From NCBI GenBank assembly GCA_030544215.1, contig JARZZO010000014.1:35307734-35371733 (forward strand): a stretch of 64,000 nt of DNA, given 5' to 3'. Positions 22,766-33,346 of this stretch are shown here, one piece after another. How positions within the stretch are numbered: the first letter of the stretch is position 1; the number at the start of each line of letters is the position of its first letter. A program made the translations under genes and the position numbers. The notes beneath the pieces are model-generated. The model saw only the letters and a program-made list of their open reading frames with translations, had not been told where the DNA came from and made no database searches. Origin of the DNA: Zantedeschia hybrid cultivar (lineage: Eukaryota; Streptophyta; Magnoliopsida; Alismatales; Araceae).

Positions 22766-23735
22766 ACCTCCAGCTTCTCCGACCTCTCGATGTGAGTATT
22801 ATGATATGCATGCTTCTTTCATTTTATTAATTATCTTGTTTATATTTGTAAATGTATGACGTGTTATGCAGGATGCTCGAGATGCCACCATCATCACACT
22901 CTGCGGCCACCTCCAAGATGTCGAGGCCTAATTAGAGCGGGTTCAGAAGGAGTTAGATGAGCTAGTAAGTGCTATGCATGAATGACATGAATGTTCAATT
23001 TTATTATTAAATTGTTTTGACACTTATACATGACGATGGTCCACCTTTTGTTACAGCGTGCCGCTTATACCCACGTTGCAAACCCTTCACCTTCTGCTAC
23101 TGTCGGTCCTTCCTCCTCTTCAACTACCCATGAAGCCGCCATGGCTGACCTGCGGAGTCAGCTAGCCTTTGCCATCTGCCAAGCCACCCAGGCTGAGGAG
23201 GATGCTGCTGCTCGGGTAAGCCTTCAACTTGCTTCTTGCATGATGTCTTTTGCTTGCTTGATCACTTAGCTGATGATGTCTTCTGTTGCGGGTCCAAGAG
23301 CTCTGCGTGGCTGTTGAGGAGAGGGATGCGGAGCTGGCGCAGGCCCGCAGCTCAGCAGCCCGAGTCGCAGAGCTGGAGGAGCAGCTGGCCAGACTCTCCA
23401 CGGGCGACCTCCCTCGTGAGCTTGCACGTCTCCAGGTTCAGCTAGAGATCTTGACAGAGGAGAGGGATCGTAACCAGTCCCGATTGGAGAGTCTTCAGGG
23501 GCGGCTTTCGATGGCAGAGCACGAGTGCCAAAGCATCGAGGCTCGCTACCAGCGTGCACGTCAGCGGACATTGGAGCGAGGACAGGAGAGTGCCTTTACC
23601 ACCAGTATAGCAGTCTCTTCTTGCCAGGCAGGGCCGAGCATCATGGGACCACCGCCGTCGCCAGCTCGAGGACCAGATGTCCAGGATGAGGCGCAGAGCC
23701 AGCTGGACAAGGGTGCAGGGGAGAGCCAGCCGTGA

Positions 23736-25034
23736 GGGCTGCCACCATATATTTTCTTTTGTTTTGGAGTCCTGTGGATGGACTTTCATGTTGTACAAAC
23801 TCTTTGATATATGAAAGTACTTTATTCATGCTTGAGTTGTCTTTGGTATTGTTCATCACTGTCTTTCATTTTCCATTCCTGCACATGGCTTAAACAAACA
23901 AATTAAATATCTGTTCAGGCTTAGCCCTTTGCCCAGTTAAGTAACTAGTTACTTGATCCTATCCTTGGTGGAAGGGTCAAGGGGCGAAGCCTTTATTTAA
24001 CAAAGGTGAATAAGGATAATTAAAGGGAAGTAAAATGCAGCATACAAGCATGCAAATGCTTACTGAAGGTAAAAGCATGCAACACGCACGTGATGCGACA
24101 AATAAATGCTAATTGAAATATTTTTGTTTTCCAATTTTTGAGGTTTTGCCATATCCAATTTTTTGGTTTCAATTTTTTAGGTTTTGAAGTGTTCAATTTT
24201 TTTTGAGTTTTGAAGTATTCAATTTTTTGGGGTTTTGAAATATTCAATTAAATTTTTTTTTTGGTTTTGAAATATGACATTAACTGAGTAAACTAAAGAT
24301 CAACATGGAATTTGGATCAAAAGAGCGTGTCCATTCGTCAACTTAATTCCCACATCAATTTTTAATGACCTAATCCAGACTTATCGTGCTTGAATTATGT
24401 TTGGAGTTGTGATCCCATTCGATGGTCCGATCCTTAGTCAAGCTTGGCTATTCCTCAAGCTTGGAGCACGCCTCTTTAGAATGAAAGAAATAATTAGTTT
24501 AGAAAGCCCGCAAGAACATTCTGGAGATTCAGAAAGATGTCCTTTCTTTACCCTATTATCCGTTGGGGTTCAGTCTTTTTTTTTTTTACGCGGTATTTAA
24601 CGACCTTGCGCTCCCTTTTCATTTGATTTTATGGCCTTTCGTAGTAACATTTGCAATATTGAGCGGCCTTTTGATTTGGTTTGGCTTTTGCCTTTGCTTT
24701 TACTTTTGCCTTTGCGCGGTGGGTCTCCCCCTTTCTTTTTATGACGCCTCCTACTAGGATGGCGGGTATTTTTAGTAGTCTATTCTAAGACTCGTTCCAT
24801 CGTCATAGGTCAAAAGTAAAAACAGAAGTTTTGTTTTGAAAAGAACGAGTTGTACTTTTCCACTATTAGTCAAGCTTTCGGTGTTCCTCGGGCTTCACAC
24901 CTCTTGTTATTCACGAATAAAACGTGTTTGTGTGCAATAATATGTTTGAATTAGATTACCAAAGATTAACATAGGAACTTGAGTTTTCGAGTTTTTCAAC
25001 CCCACTAATCCTTGTACCATGTTGATCGATTACA
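23736..25034. other. Tail-to-tail spacer between the PMD gene and integrase of element B
   Basis: About 1.3 kb with no gene. The first 120 bp is the PMD 3' untranslated region, resembling that of the second PMD gene (GGATGGA ... TTCATGCTTGA). At about 24115-24275 there is an A/T-rich tandem repeat of units like TTTTGAAGTATTCAATTTTT. Two diverged copies of TAGTCAAGCTT ... TTCCTCRRGCTT lie at about 24435 and 24866. Confidence 0.6.
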
Positions 25035-26353
25035 CTAAGGGTAGTATTTCTTAAGATATAGACCATTCCATGGGTGAGTTAACTCTTGTCCTTCCGCATT
25101 GACTAAACGATAAGCGTTACCAGGAAAAGCATGTGATATGGCATACGGTCCTTCCCAGTTGGGTTGGAGCTTAGAACGTGGACCACTAGGTTTTACAAAG
25201 ATTATTTTCATAACCATCTCACCAACTTTAAACTTTCGTTCAATGACCTTTTGGTAAAAACGTACTAGTTTGTTCTGATATATTCTTGCATGATTGGCAG
25301 CTGACCATCTTTTCTCATCTAAGAGTTCCAGTTGAGCAAAGAGTGCAGAGTGATGCTCATCAATGGAAAATTCATTGCTCAATTGTACTCTTAATGATGG
25401 GATAAGGACTTCGTATGGAACTACCGCCTCCATTCCAAATGTTAGGGAATAAGGAGTTTGTCCCGTGGGAGTGCGAATTGAAGTTCGGTATGCCCATAGA
25501 GCCTCGACTAGTTTCTCTGGCCAGTCCGAGAACTTATTAGACTTACACGTTTTCTTGATAATTTTTATCAGAGTTTTATTGGTTGCATCTGCTTGGCCAT
25601 TGCCTTGCGGATAATAAAGAGATGAATGATGCAATGTAATTTTATACCTATTGCAGAGGTCCTTCAGCTCTTGTGATATGAACTGTGGTCCATTATCTGT
25701 GATGATGGTGCTTGGGATTCCAAATCTGGTGATGATGTTCCTCATGATGAACTTGCAAACCGTTAATGCTTTGATCTCTATGTATGCTTCGGCTTCCGCC
25801 CACTTGATGAAATATTCTATTCCGTGAGGATGAAAGATTTTTGCTTGGTGGCAGAATCAGGATTACCAAGGGGACCAATGATGTCGAATGCCCACATGGA
25901 GAAAGGCCATGGGGATAAAACGGGATGGAGTGAAGATGTGGGGGAATGGATTTTATCGGCATGAAGCTGACACTTAGCACACCTACGGCTATATCCTACG
26001 CAATCTTCTTCTATGGTTGGCCAATAATATCCTTGTCTAAGGATTTTCTTCGATAGCATATGTCCGTTGACATGGCCACCACAAACTCCAGCATGAGCCC
26101 CTTCCATGACCTTACAAAGCTCATCTTCATCCAGACATCTTAAGAGAACACCATCAAATCTACGTTTGTACAAAGTTTCTCCAACTAAGGTGTACCTCTG
26201 AGCAACTCTCCTGATAGCTCTCTTCTCCTCAGTAGTGGCCTCTTTGGGGTATGACTGATCTTCACAGTACTTGGCAATCTCATAATACCATGGCTTATCC
26301 TCGTCTTCCATTTCTTGTTGCCAGTCTAGCAGCAGAATTTCTCTCTTTTCCAC
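25035..26353 (-). pseudogene. Integrase of element B
   Basis: Minus strand from 26353: the zinc-binding region (AHAGVCGGHVNGHMLSKKI ... CAKCQLHADK), then the core with the first Asp in MWAFDIIGPLG. A frameshift at about 25825 follows, then second Asp ITDNGPQFIS. The catalytic Glu position reads QGNGQADATNKTL, where relatives have GQAEATNK, so the triad is D-D-D. The C-terminal domain ends WNGLYLKKYYP at 25035. The enzyme would insert element DNA in the nucleus, but the shift and substitution make this copy inactive. Confidence 0.9.
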
Positions 26354-26376
26354 AATATCCCCATCTCTAACCTTCT

Positions 26377-27098
26377 TCAGTAGCTCTCTTTAACCTTAAG
26401 GAAAGATGGGTCTTTCACAGCAGGAGAAAGACACCTATGGACATTAATGGACTCAGATTGCCTGTTGATCGGGAAATTTAGGGAAGATGCGAGAGAAGCC
26501 AAAGCGTCAGCTAGAATGTTCTGATTCCGAGGAACATGGACAAAGATCAGTTTGGTGAAAAGCTTGGCATAAGCTGAAGTGAGTTCCTGATAGGGCATGA
26601 GTTTAGGATCAAGAGTGCGATATTTGGTAAGCACTTGGCGAAGAATTAATTGACTATCACCCACAATTCTCAGTTTGCTGGCACCATGGAGATGAGCGGC
26701 CTCGAGGACGGCAAGGAGAGCCTCATACTCAGCTATATTGTTAGTGACATAGAAGTCAAGCTGAAAGGCTTATGGAATGGTGACCCTTTCAGGTGATAGG
26801 AGAACAATGCCGATACCCTTACCATGAGAGTTCAGAGCTCCGTCAAAATGCAGAGTCCACATATCATCATTGATTTTGTTTATAGACATCAGTTCCTCAT
26901 CCGGAAACTCTGATCGGACTGGATCAAATCGAGGAAAAGGGTGATGAGCAAGATATTCTGCTATGGCATAGCCTTTAATTGCTTTCTGCTGAATGTAAGT
27001 GATATCGAATTGGGAAAGAAAGCTCTGCCATCGCGCCAACCTATCAGTGAGGGCGGATTTCTCAAGAAGAAACTTAATGGGATTTGTTGTCACCAAAA
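26377..27098 (-). pseudogene. RT tail and dual RNase H of element B
   Basis: Minus strand from about 27098: end of the RT/RNase H connection (NPIKFLLEKSALTDRLARWQ), then the additional RNase H (MWTLHFDGALNSHGKGIGIVLLSP, stop at 26769, then NNIAEYEALL and GDSQLILRQ ... RNQNILADALASLA). The second RNase H domain is a hallmark of Tat elements. The 5' end is lost where element C's LTR starts at 27101. Confidence 0.88.
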
Positions 27099-27100
27099 AA

Positions 27101-27620
27101 TGAGCAAAGAGAAAAATCCAAACAATTTTTTTTTTAAAAGTAAAGAGAAGATTAATGGACAGCAGTCATGCCTATCTTTCAAGCCAAATGAATAAAAAAA
27201 AGGGGCCATTCTAGAGCCCAAATGATGAAGAAATTCAATGGTACAACCGGGCCCATTATCTCAAGCAAAAGAGGTCCAACCGATTGTGCAAAGATTGTCG
27301 AAGAAGGCCCAAATGAAGAAGATTTAAGGGGCAGCAGCTAAGCCCAATTTTGCAAGCCAAATGAATCAAATAAGGGGCCACTCTAGGGCCCAAATAGTGA
27401 AGAAATCTAATGGCACAATCGGGCCCATTATCTCAAGCAAAGGAGGTCCAAGCAATTTTTTTTAAAAAAAGAAGGCCCAAGTGAAGAAAAGTTAATGGAC
27501 AGCTGTCATGCCCATTCTTGCAAGCCCAAAGAAGTCAAAAAGGAGTTACTTTTAGCCCAAATGATGAAGAAATCCAAGGAGGCAGGCCCGGACCCATTAT
27601 CTCAAGCAAAAGAAGCCCAA
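27101..27620 (+). repeat. Three tandem repeats of about 170 bp
   Basis: CCCATTATCTCAAGCAAA recurs at 27252, 27424 and 27593 (periods 172 and 169) with similar flanks (GGGCCCAAATGATGAAGAAAT, GGACAGCAGTCATGCC). They lie upstream of the LTR's TATA box, i.e. in U3. Confidence 0.75.
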
Positions 27621-27945
27621 TAGGGCCAATTTGGGCCCAAAAAGTGAAGGCCAAAGCCCAATTTCATGGCAGCCTTTAAAAGGGCCCAAATGGTTCCCCC
27701 CCATGGCCTATTCTTACTCCTTTGGCCCATGGTCAAATCTGCCCAAAGGAGGATAAGAAGAAAAGCAAGTGGTCCCCCCCCCCTCAAGATTCTTCTAGAA
27801 GAGGGTAGGTGAAAAGCAAAAAGAGAAGCCAATCATGATCCTCCAAGTAATGTGGCCTCATTGGAGGGATCTTAAGAGGGGTATCTTATCCCTAATTGAA
27901 GGCTAATGGATGCCTAATCTACCCCCCAAAGTAACCCAACTTTAT

Positions 27946-27954
27946 CTATAAAAG
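27946..27954 (+). promoter_or_regulatory. TATA box of element C's LTR
   Basis: CTATAAAAG follows a C-rich and A-rich stretch, about 850 bp from the LTR start. It would drive plus-strand transcription of element C. Confidence 0.55.
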
Positions 27955-29384
27955 AACCCCCATCTTCTATAAGAAAAAGTTGGAGACAAAAATAAAAAAA
28001 AATAGAAAAGAGAAGAAGAAAAGTGAGAGAGCTTGGAGGAGCACGTCTCCATCCTCCTTCCCCTCCATTTCTTGCATCCCAAGAGAGAAAAAAGAGTTAT
28101 AAAAGAAGAGAGAAAGAAAGGAAGAGTGCTAGAAAAGAAGAGAGCAAAATTGTAGGTTTCAAGAGCCATTCTCCCTTCTCATCCCCTCTCCAAGGTAGAG
28201 TGGGGGTGAAGAAGGGGTTTATTTCTGTCTCCTTGCTTTCTTATAATGTTTTTCTTTCATTTTGATGTTCATGGAAGCTTCTATCTCCCCCTTGATGTTC
28301 ATCCATGGTGATTGAAAGCAATGAAATGCAATGTTCAGATTTTCTGAGTGTGTTTTGTGAATCTGCTGGTTATCTTGCTTTTATGGCATTTTTTCCTTCA
28401 TAAGCTATGTGTTTTTTCGTATGGGGATGGTAGAGGGGCCTTTCTAGTTTATAGAAATGGTCTACTCAAGCCTTGAAACCCCTTAAATATGGAGATATGA
28501 CACAAGATGTGCTTTGCTGTCCAGATTTCCGGAAAATTGATTTTTTTCATTTATTTGTCTTTGGTTTTCTGTTTTTTCAAGGTGGCTTGGCCTTCCATGA
28601 CCCTTAGGAGCACATCCCCTCCATGGATGATGTTCCCCCAAGGCCAAACATCAAGAGAAATCTCCTAAGTTTCATATATATTAAGATCTAAGTTTCTGTT
28701 TTCATGTTGGAACCGAATGGGTTTTGTTTGGACCTTTTTCCTTTAATGGCTAAGGGTTTAGGCCCTAGAGGTTCTCAAAGAGATTCCCTCACTAGTTGAG
28801 GATGAGCTTCTTTGTGTAGAAACCCTCTAACATGAAGCCAAGAAGGAGAGATCCATAGAAAAGATAAAAAATATATCTAAGTTTCTCATATGTTCATATT
28901 CAAGTTTTCATGATATTTTCCTAAAGAAACGCATCTAAAATATATTTTAAATAAATATTTTAGGCCTTGTACCATTTATACCTTATTTTATATTATTTGG
29001 GTTAGATTTAAACCCATTTTTTCACCAAAATCCGGGTTTCAGCCAGAGTCTGCGTTGCAGGTTTTGAGTCTGCGCCTCTTTCAAGTGGGTTTTTGGGCTT
29101 GATTGATTCTTTGATCCTCCCCCAAACTGTCCAAATGTTTCTTGGACCTAGGGCAGTCCCTTTGAGGCCCAATGAAAGTCCTAAATGACTTAGACTTTGG
29201 GTTGTTAAGCCCTTAATGTTTCAAACCGAAGTTTTGCCATATGTTTTAAGATTTTAAATGTTTTCCGATGTTTTCCAAGGATGTCCCAATCTAAGGGTGC
29301 CAGCAATCTCATGTTGGGTAACCCATCAAGGGCCCTCACACAAAAAACATCATTCTTGTGTTCCCATTTCTATGGGTTCATTTA
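27955..29384 (+). other. Part of element C's LTR without repeats or genes
   Basis: A purine-rich segment (about 27980-28150) then ordinary non-coding sequence. Two direct copies of GAGTCTGCG lie at 29046 and 29065. I see no credible coding region. Confidence 0.5.
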
Positions 29385-29910
29385 GATGATGTGTCCCGAA
29401 GTCCCAATGAGTTGGTGGAGTTCCGTGCTCCCCAAATGTAGAAATGGAATGCATGATTCCCTGTGGATAACCCTTTCATTTTGAAGGCATTAAGGGCACC
29501 ATTTGGGTGAGTGGTTGGATGCTCGGCACGCCCCCCTTTATAGCCACCTCCATGGTTTATGACTACATGTGATCCTCTAAGGAAATTGGTGGAGTTCCTT
29601 GCTCCCCAAATGTAGAGATGCTTTGGACTACCCCTTGTGGGTTTTTCTTGCATCTTGAAGGCATTAAGGGCACCCTTTGGGTGAGTGGTCGGATGCTCGG
29701 TACGCCCCCCCTTTATAGCCACCTCTATGGTTCATGGCTACATGTGATTCTTTAGGAAAATTGGTGGAGTTACTTACTCCCCAAATGTAGAGATGCTTTG
29801 GATTACCCCTTGTGGGTTTTTCTTGCATCTTAAAGGCATTAAAGGCACCCTTTGGGTGAGTGGTTGGATGCTCGGCACGCCCCCCTTTATAGCCATTCCT
29901 ATGGTCCATT
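29385..29910 (+). repeat. Three tandem repeats of about 175 bp
   Basis: GGTGGAGTT recurs at 29414, 29588 and 29763 (periods 174 and 175), each followed by GCTCCCCAAATGTAGA and later GGATGCTCGG. The minus-strand frames over them are repeat artefacts. Confidence 0.85.
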
Positions 29911-30264
29911 AGCCATTACATATCCCTTTAAGGGAGTTGGTCCTTTGGGTCCCTTCATGCCATGACCCTTTATGAATATCTTAAACCTTTTTATTGGGTT
30001 TTCCTAATGAAAGGTTGAAATTCAATTTGGAATCATTATATTAAGCATTTTCAATGCTTTATAAAGTGATCCAAGAAGAATGGGATAAACCTGAAGAAAT
30101 CATGTCATTTGAAGAAATCCACACAAGAACCACTCTTTGAAAAGGCCTCATGTTGCCATACTCAACTTCTGAGATTTCTCAATGTTATCCTCCCCAAATT
30201 TGCGGTGATTCATGGATCACTTCAAGTTGAAAGAGGTATAAACCTGAAATTATGCTCATATTTT

Positions 30265-30931
30265 GAGTCTGCGCACCTATAACCATGGAAATTCAATTGG
30301 GAATGGGGTACAATATGTTTTTCTCCACTCCGGATTTCATATTCTAACTTTAATGATTGAAACTAACCCCTTGATGGATTTAATTGCAGTTTGAACTGTG
30401 CAGAAAATTCAAAAATCAAAATTCAAACTTGAGTATGCGCCACTGTTCTAAGTCTGCACACCCTTACGCAAACTCAACTCAAAACCGTCAAAGATACCTT
30501 GCATGGACTGATAACCTCTTTTATAGTTCAAACAACTCAAATAAATAAAGTTAATTTCCTATTTTTTAAATAAATACAAAATTCCAAACTTAAGTTGAGT
30601 CTGCACACCTTTCATAAGCTCATTTCCAATGACAAAATCAACTAAACAATAAATCAAATTGCTTAAATCACTCACAATCATATATCAAACACTCCATGTC
30701 ATTTAAATAAACATCCATTTACAAAAAGGATCTAAATCCCTTCAAAATAAACAAAAATTACAAGTTCAGCCGAGTCTGCGCACCCTTTGCGTAGACTCAA
30801 ACTCATTTTTTCTTGTCTCCTTGATCTTTGAAGCTCCCCAGCTCTTTGAAAGTCTTGGAATTCCCCTCAACCTCAGGAGGTTCCATCTCTTCAAAAATCT
30901 TGCTCAAATACTCTTTAAGCTTGAGTCTGCG
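30265..30931. repeat. Type B spaced-palindrome array, left part
   Basis: GAGTCTGCGC-like units start at 30265, 30431, 30597, 30772 and 30923 (spacing 166, 166, 175, 151), with an extra unit at 30450. The best here is 30772-30798: GAGTCTGCGCA, five bases, TGCGTAGACTC. The Tekay insertion cuts the unit at 30923. Confidence 0.75.
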
Positions 30932-31972
30932 TGTAACGACCCGCCACCCTATAATCGGGGATCCGATTACTAAATGGGTACCGAATCATTAATTTGGAAC
31001 CAAACCAGGATCTAGTAAGTCTGGGAAATAAATAATAAACTAAGCTAAACATCCACATCGCATTGAATTGAAATGAAAGTGCAGGAAATTAAAATTATTA
31101 CAATGCGACTCGATTACAGCAAATAATTACATACTCCAGCTGAAAGGAAATAATTAAACATACAGGCCAGAAATAAATAACAACTACATCGGGGCATACC
31201 CCGGAACGACTGCCGAACACGTACACCACACGGCTGCACACACCGCTCTAAGTCTGCTGGGAGTCCTCACCTGAAAACCGCAGGGGTGAGTCTCAAGAAC
31301 AAGACTCAGTAGGGATCCTTCGATCCCCACTGCCCACGCACACACCCACAAGTGTAAAGTACAGCTAACGGTGAAGCAATAAGTGTAGTGGCAGGTACAA
31401 TTCCTAATTCTCTACGTGAGAATACATGCAATTGCAATTATAATAATCATGCACATTCTAAACCAGCCGTTAGAAAGTCTACAACCGTCATCTCGATAGA
31501 ACCCGCCGACCGTGCAAACAACGGTGGGAAAACCTCGACCCACTGAGACCAAGGAGTAGCCCCTCGGATAGCACGCTCGCTACTCCGGCCCAACTGGCTC
31601 AGGTGACTACCCCTTCCCCCAGCATGAGTGACTCTCCGAATGTACCACTCCGACACCGGTACTAGCTGACCCCGGGGTTCACCAGGTGACCCTCTCTCGC
31701 TAGGCGTCACCCCGCCCACGCCCCCACCGGCGCTGTGCTCACGCCCCCACCAGCACAGGGTGATAAAGTGCTACAATGTCACTCCAGGTCCACAGTAACT
31801 GAAAACCCAACACAGTGCGATCCGGTCACGTGAAAAGCTCGCGATCGCATAACACACATAGAACCATCCGATCTTGAGGAATCCATCTCTTTCGGGTGCA
31901 CTAAGACATGTGCTAACCATCTATCTAGCAGTATGAACACGTTTTACAGGCATGCATTAGTGAGATTCTGTC

Positions 31973-32338
31973 TTGAATTGCGTCGACCAAGGTCGACGCC
32001 ATTCAAGCTCCAAGTACAGGTTTATATAAACCAGTCTTCAGATTCTGGCCTTAAAAGGCGTCGACACCAGTAGTCGCCTTTTAAAAGGCGTCGACATCCC
32101 TAGACGCCATTCAACACGAAAATCCGGAATTTCCAAGAGCTTTACTCAGGGAATTTCTGTGGTTAAAACGCGTCATGGACGCCTGACGCCATTCAAAAAT
32201 GCGTCGTTTACCCATGACGCCATTTAGCCACAGAATCCCCGACCGGGCAATCTGTCTGTCAGTCGATTCCTGTCTAAAAGGCGTCGTGATGGCCCGACGC
32301 CCTTCAAAAAGGCGTCGTCCATGCACGACGTCTTTCAA
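31973..32338. repeat. Seven type A palindromes in the Tekay 3' LTR (cluster 1)
   Basis: Units start near 31973, 32051, 32081, 32163, 32193, 32274 and 32304, several directly abutting. The unit at 32051 has perfect arms TTAAAAGGCG and CGCCTTTTAA. The unit at 31973 extends inward to GCGTCGACC / GGTCGACGC. The copy in the other LTR lies at 39051-39416. Confidence 0.9.
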
Positions 32339-32875
32339 CCCCAGGAACCAGGAACGCCCTAAACCCGAGGGCTCCCTTTCTAACCCCAAATAACCCCAAA
32401 AATCATTCAAACTAGAGGGGAAACGGAGAGCAAGACAATTCATAAGCAAACACCCCCATAGAAAACCTAAACATGCTCATTCTAACCCCCAAAACCGAAG
32501 TTCTACCACATGCATCTCGAGGAAAACATGATCTTAAACACAACGCTACGGGGAACGTCACCCTACCGAACACTCGAACTCCTCCAAGCTTCACGCCGTC
32601 CACCCTTCTTGCCCCACGCCGCCGCCGGTACCGCCGTGGTCGTCCCTGCTCCACCGTGACGTCGGCCGCCGTCCGGAGAGTAGAACGCCGCAGTGGAAGT
32701 GGAGGTGGTAGTGGTGTGAGTTAGGTAGAGGATGGAGTGGAGGGAGAGGCGAAATGGTGGGAGGAAAAGAGGGAGGAGGAGGTGGCCGCCGCCGGTCGCC
32801 GGAGGAGGAGGAGAGAAGGAGAGTAGGAGAAAATGAGGGAAAGAAGGAGGGCTCACGGGGTTAACCAGAAACTGG

Positions 32876-33180
32876 CTAAAACGCGTCGACATCTACGGAC
32901 GCCAATCAGGTGATGTGACGGCCGCTCTGACAAGATTCTGAAACGCGTCGTCCTACACAGACGCCTTTCGGACAATTTGTCAGGGCCGTACTCTGACACA
33001 CCCAGAGTCGCAGTCTGAAAGGCGTCGTCCTCCGCAGACGCCGTTCAGACGACCTGACAGGGCCGTACACACGCGGCCCAAGGCCAACCCCCGTGGCACC
33101 CACGTGGCAGCACCTGAAAATGCGTCTGCCAAGGTGGACGCCGTTTAAAACGCGTCGCCAGGTCCTGACGCGATTCAACA
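32876..33180. repeat. Five type A palindromes in the Tekay 3' LTR (cluster 2)
   Basis: Units start near 32876, 32938, 33014, 33115 and 33146. The one at 33014 has arms GTCTGAAAGGCGTC and GACGCCGTTCAGAC (13 of 14 paired). The copy in the other LTR lies at 39954-40258. Confidence 0.9.
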
Positions 33181-33259
33181 CAGAACTTCCACCCCCCCAC
33201 AAGGGTTAGAACAACAGGTTCTGACCCGAAAACCGGATCCGAAAGTCTCGATCCTTACA

Positions 33260-33272
33260 TTCTCCCCCCCTT
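33260..33272 (-). other. Polypurine tract of the Tekay element
   Basis: Minus strand reads AAGGGGGGGAGAA immediately before the LTR start at 33259. Confidence 0.85.
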
Positions 33273-33346
33273 AAAGAAATTTCGTCCTCGAAATTGACTG
33301 CTAGAATTAACAAGGTCAAAACAAGGATACAAGTTTACAATAAGAC

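Larger units (their letters stand above)
11586..23735 (+). pseudogene. PMD/coiled-coil gene (antisense gene 2 of element B), split by a copia element
   Basis: Exons read as 11586-11771, 11999-12720, 12807-12968, 13127-13474 plus 22771-22791, 22872-22964, 23057-23215 and 23293-23735. Exons 2-4 carry plant mobile domain features: FWIDLVLLQVLRE, GHMFPSLEDVCRITGLRVEG, RRFLAFFFGRLLFG, LGEYVWGAALLAHLF, PLAKRW and WLHCMNEIAL. The last exons are a Glu/Arg-rich coiled coil (ELCVAVEERDAELAQAR, LEEQLARLS, LTEERDRNQSRLESLQGRL). PMD proteins of the MAIN/MAIL type act in silencing, while many others are transposon-borne. Damage: TGA at 12158, a one-base shift near 12378, TAA in exon 5, two acceptor-site changes (12806 and about 23291) and the copia insertion. 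Confidence 0.75.
8086..27100 (-). mobile_element. Tat-like Ty3/gypsy element B with two antisense genes
   Basis: Minus-strand order is RT tail, RNase H (27098-26377), integrase (26353-25035), a non-coding stretch, two genes on the opposite strand (23735-11586 and 10817-9421), polypurine tract, LTR. The RT is cut at about 27098 by the plus-strand element C, and the gag/PR part is not in the window. A 9.3-kb copia insertion (13475-22765) is nested inside. Extra antisense ORFs between integrase and 3' LTR are known for the Tat lineage; the exact content here comes from my own reading. Confidence 0.75.
30932..33259 (-). repeat. 3' LTR of the Tekay element
   Basis: On the minus strand it starts TGTAAGGATCGAG at 33259 and ends GGGTCGTTACA at 30932. 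It carries eleven type A palindromes in two clusters and a C/T-rich, G/C-rich segment between them. Confidence 0.96.

Noticed and set aside
11586..23735. Host MAIN/MAIL or phosphatase-7-long-form gene
   Set aside because: PMD homology is real but the gene lies between integrase and LTR of element B, antisense, and a second such gene occupies the same place in element C, so an element-borne gene is more likely.
29378..29909. Minus-strand frames with repeated HPTTHPKGALNAFKM segments
   Set aside because: The peptide repeat simply reflects the 175-bp DNA tandem repeats in an LTR. There is no start, promoter or family support.
31973..32338. CRISPR-like array
   Set aside because: Repeats are palindromes with internal variable ten-base gaps, units abut irregularly, and the host is a plant genome.
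32412..32892. Arg-rich and Ser/Pro-rich frames inside both Tekay LTRs
   Set aside because: Overlapping frames on both strands of a G/C-rich LTR segment, repeated identically in the second LTR, with no protein signature.
31973..33180. E2F binding sites amplified by transposons
   Set aside because: E2F sites read TTTSSCGC. The units here have AAANGGCGTC and a fixed palindromic partner, which does not fit.
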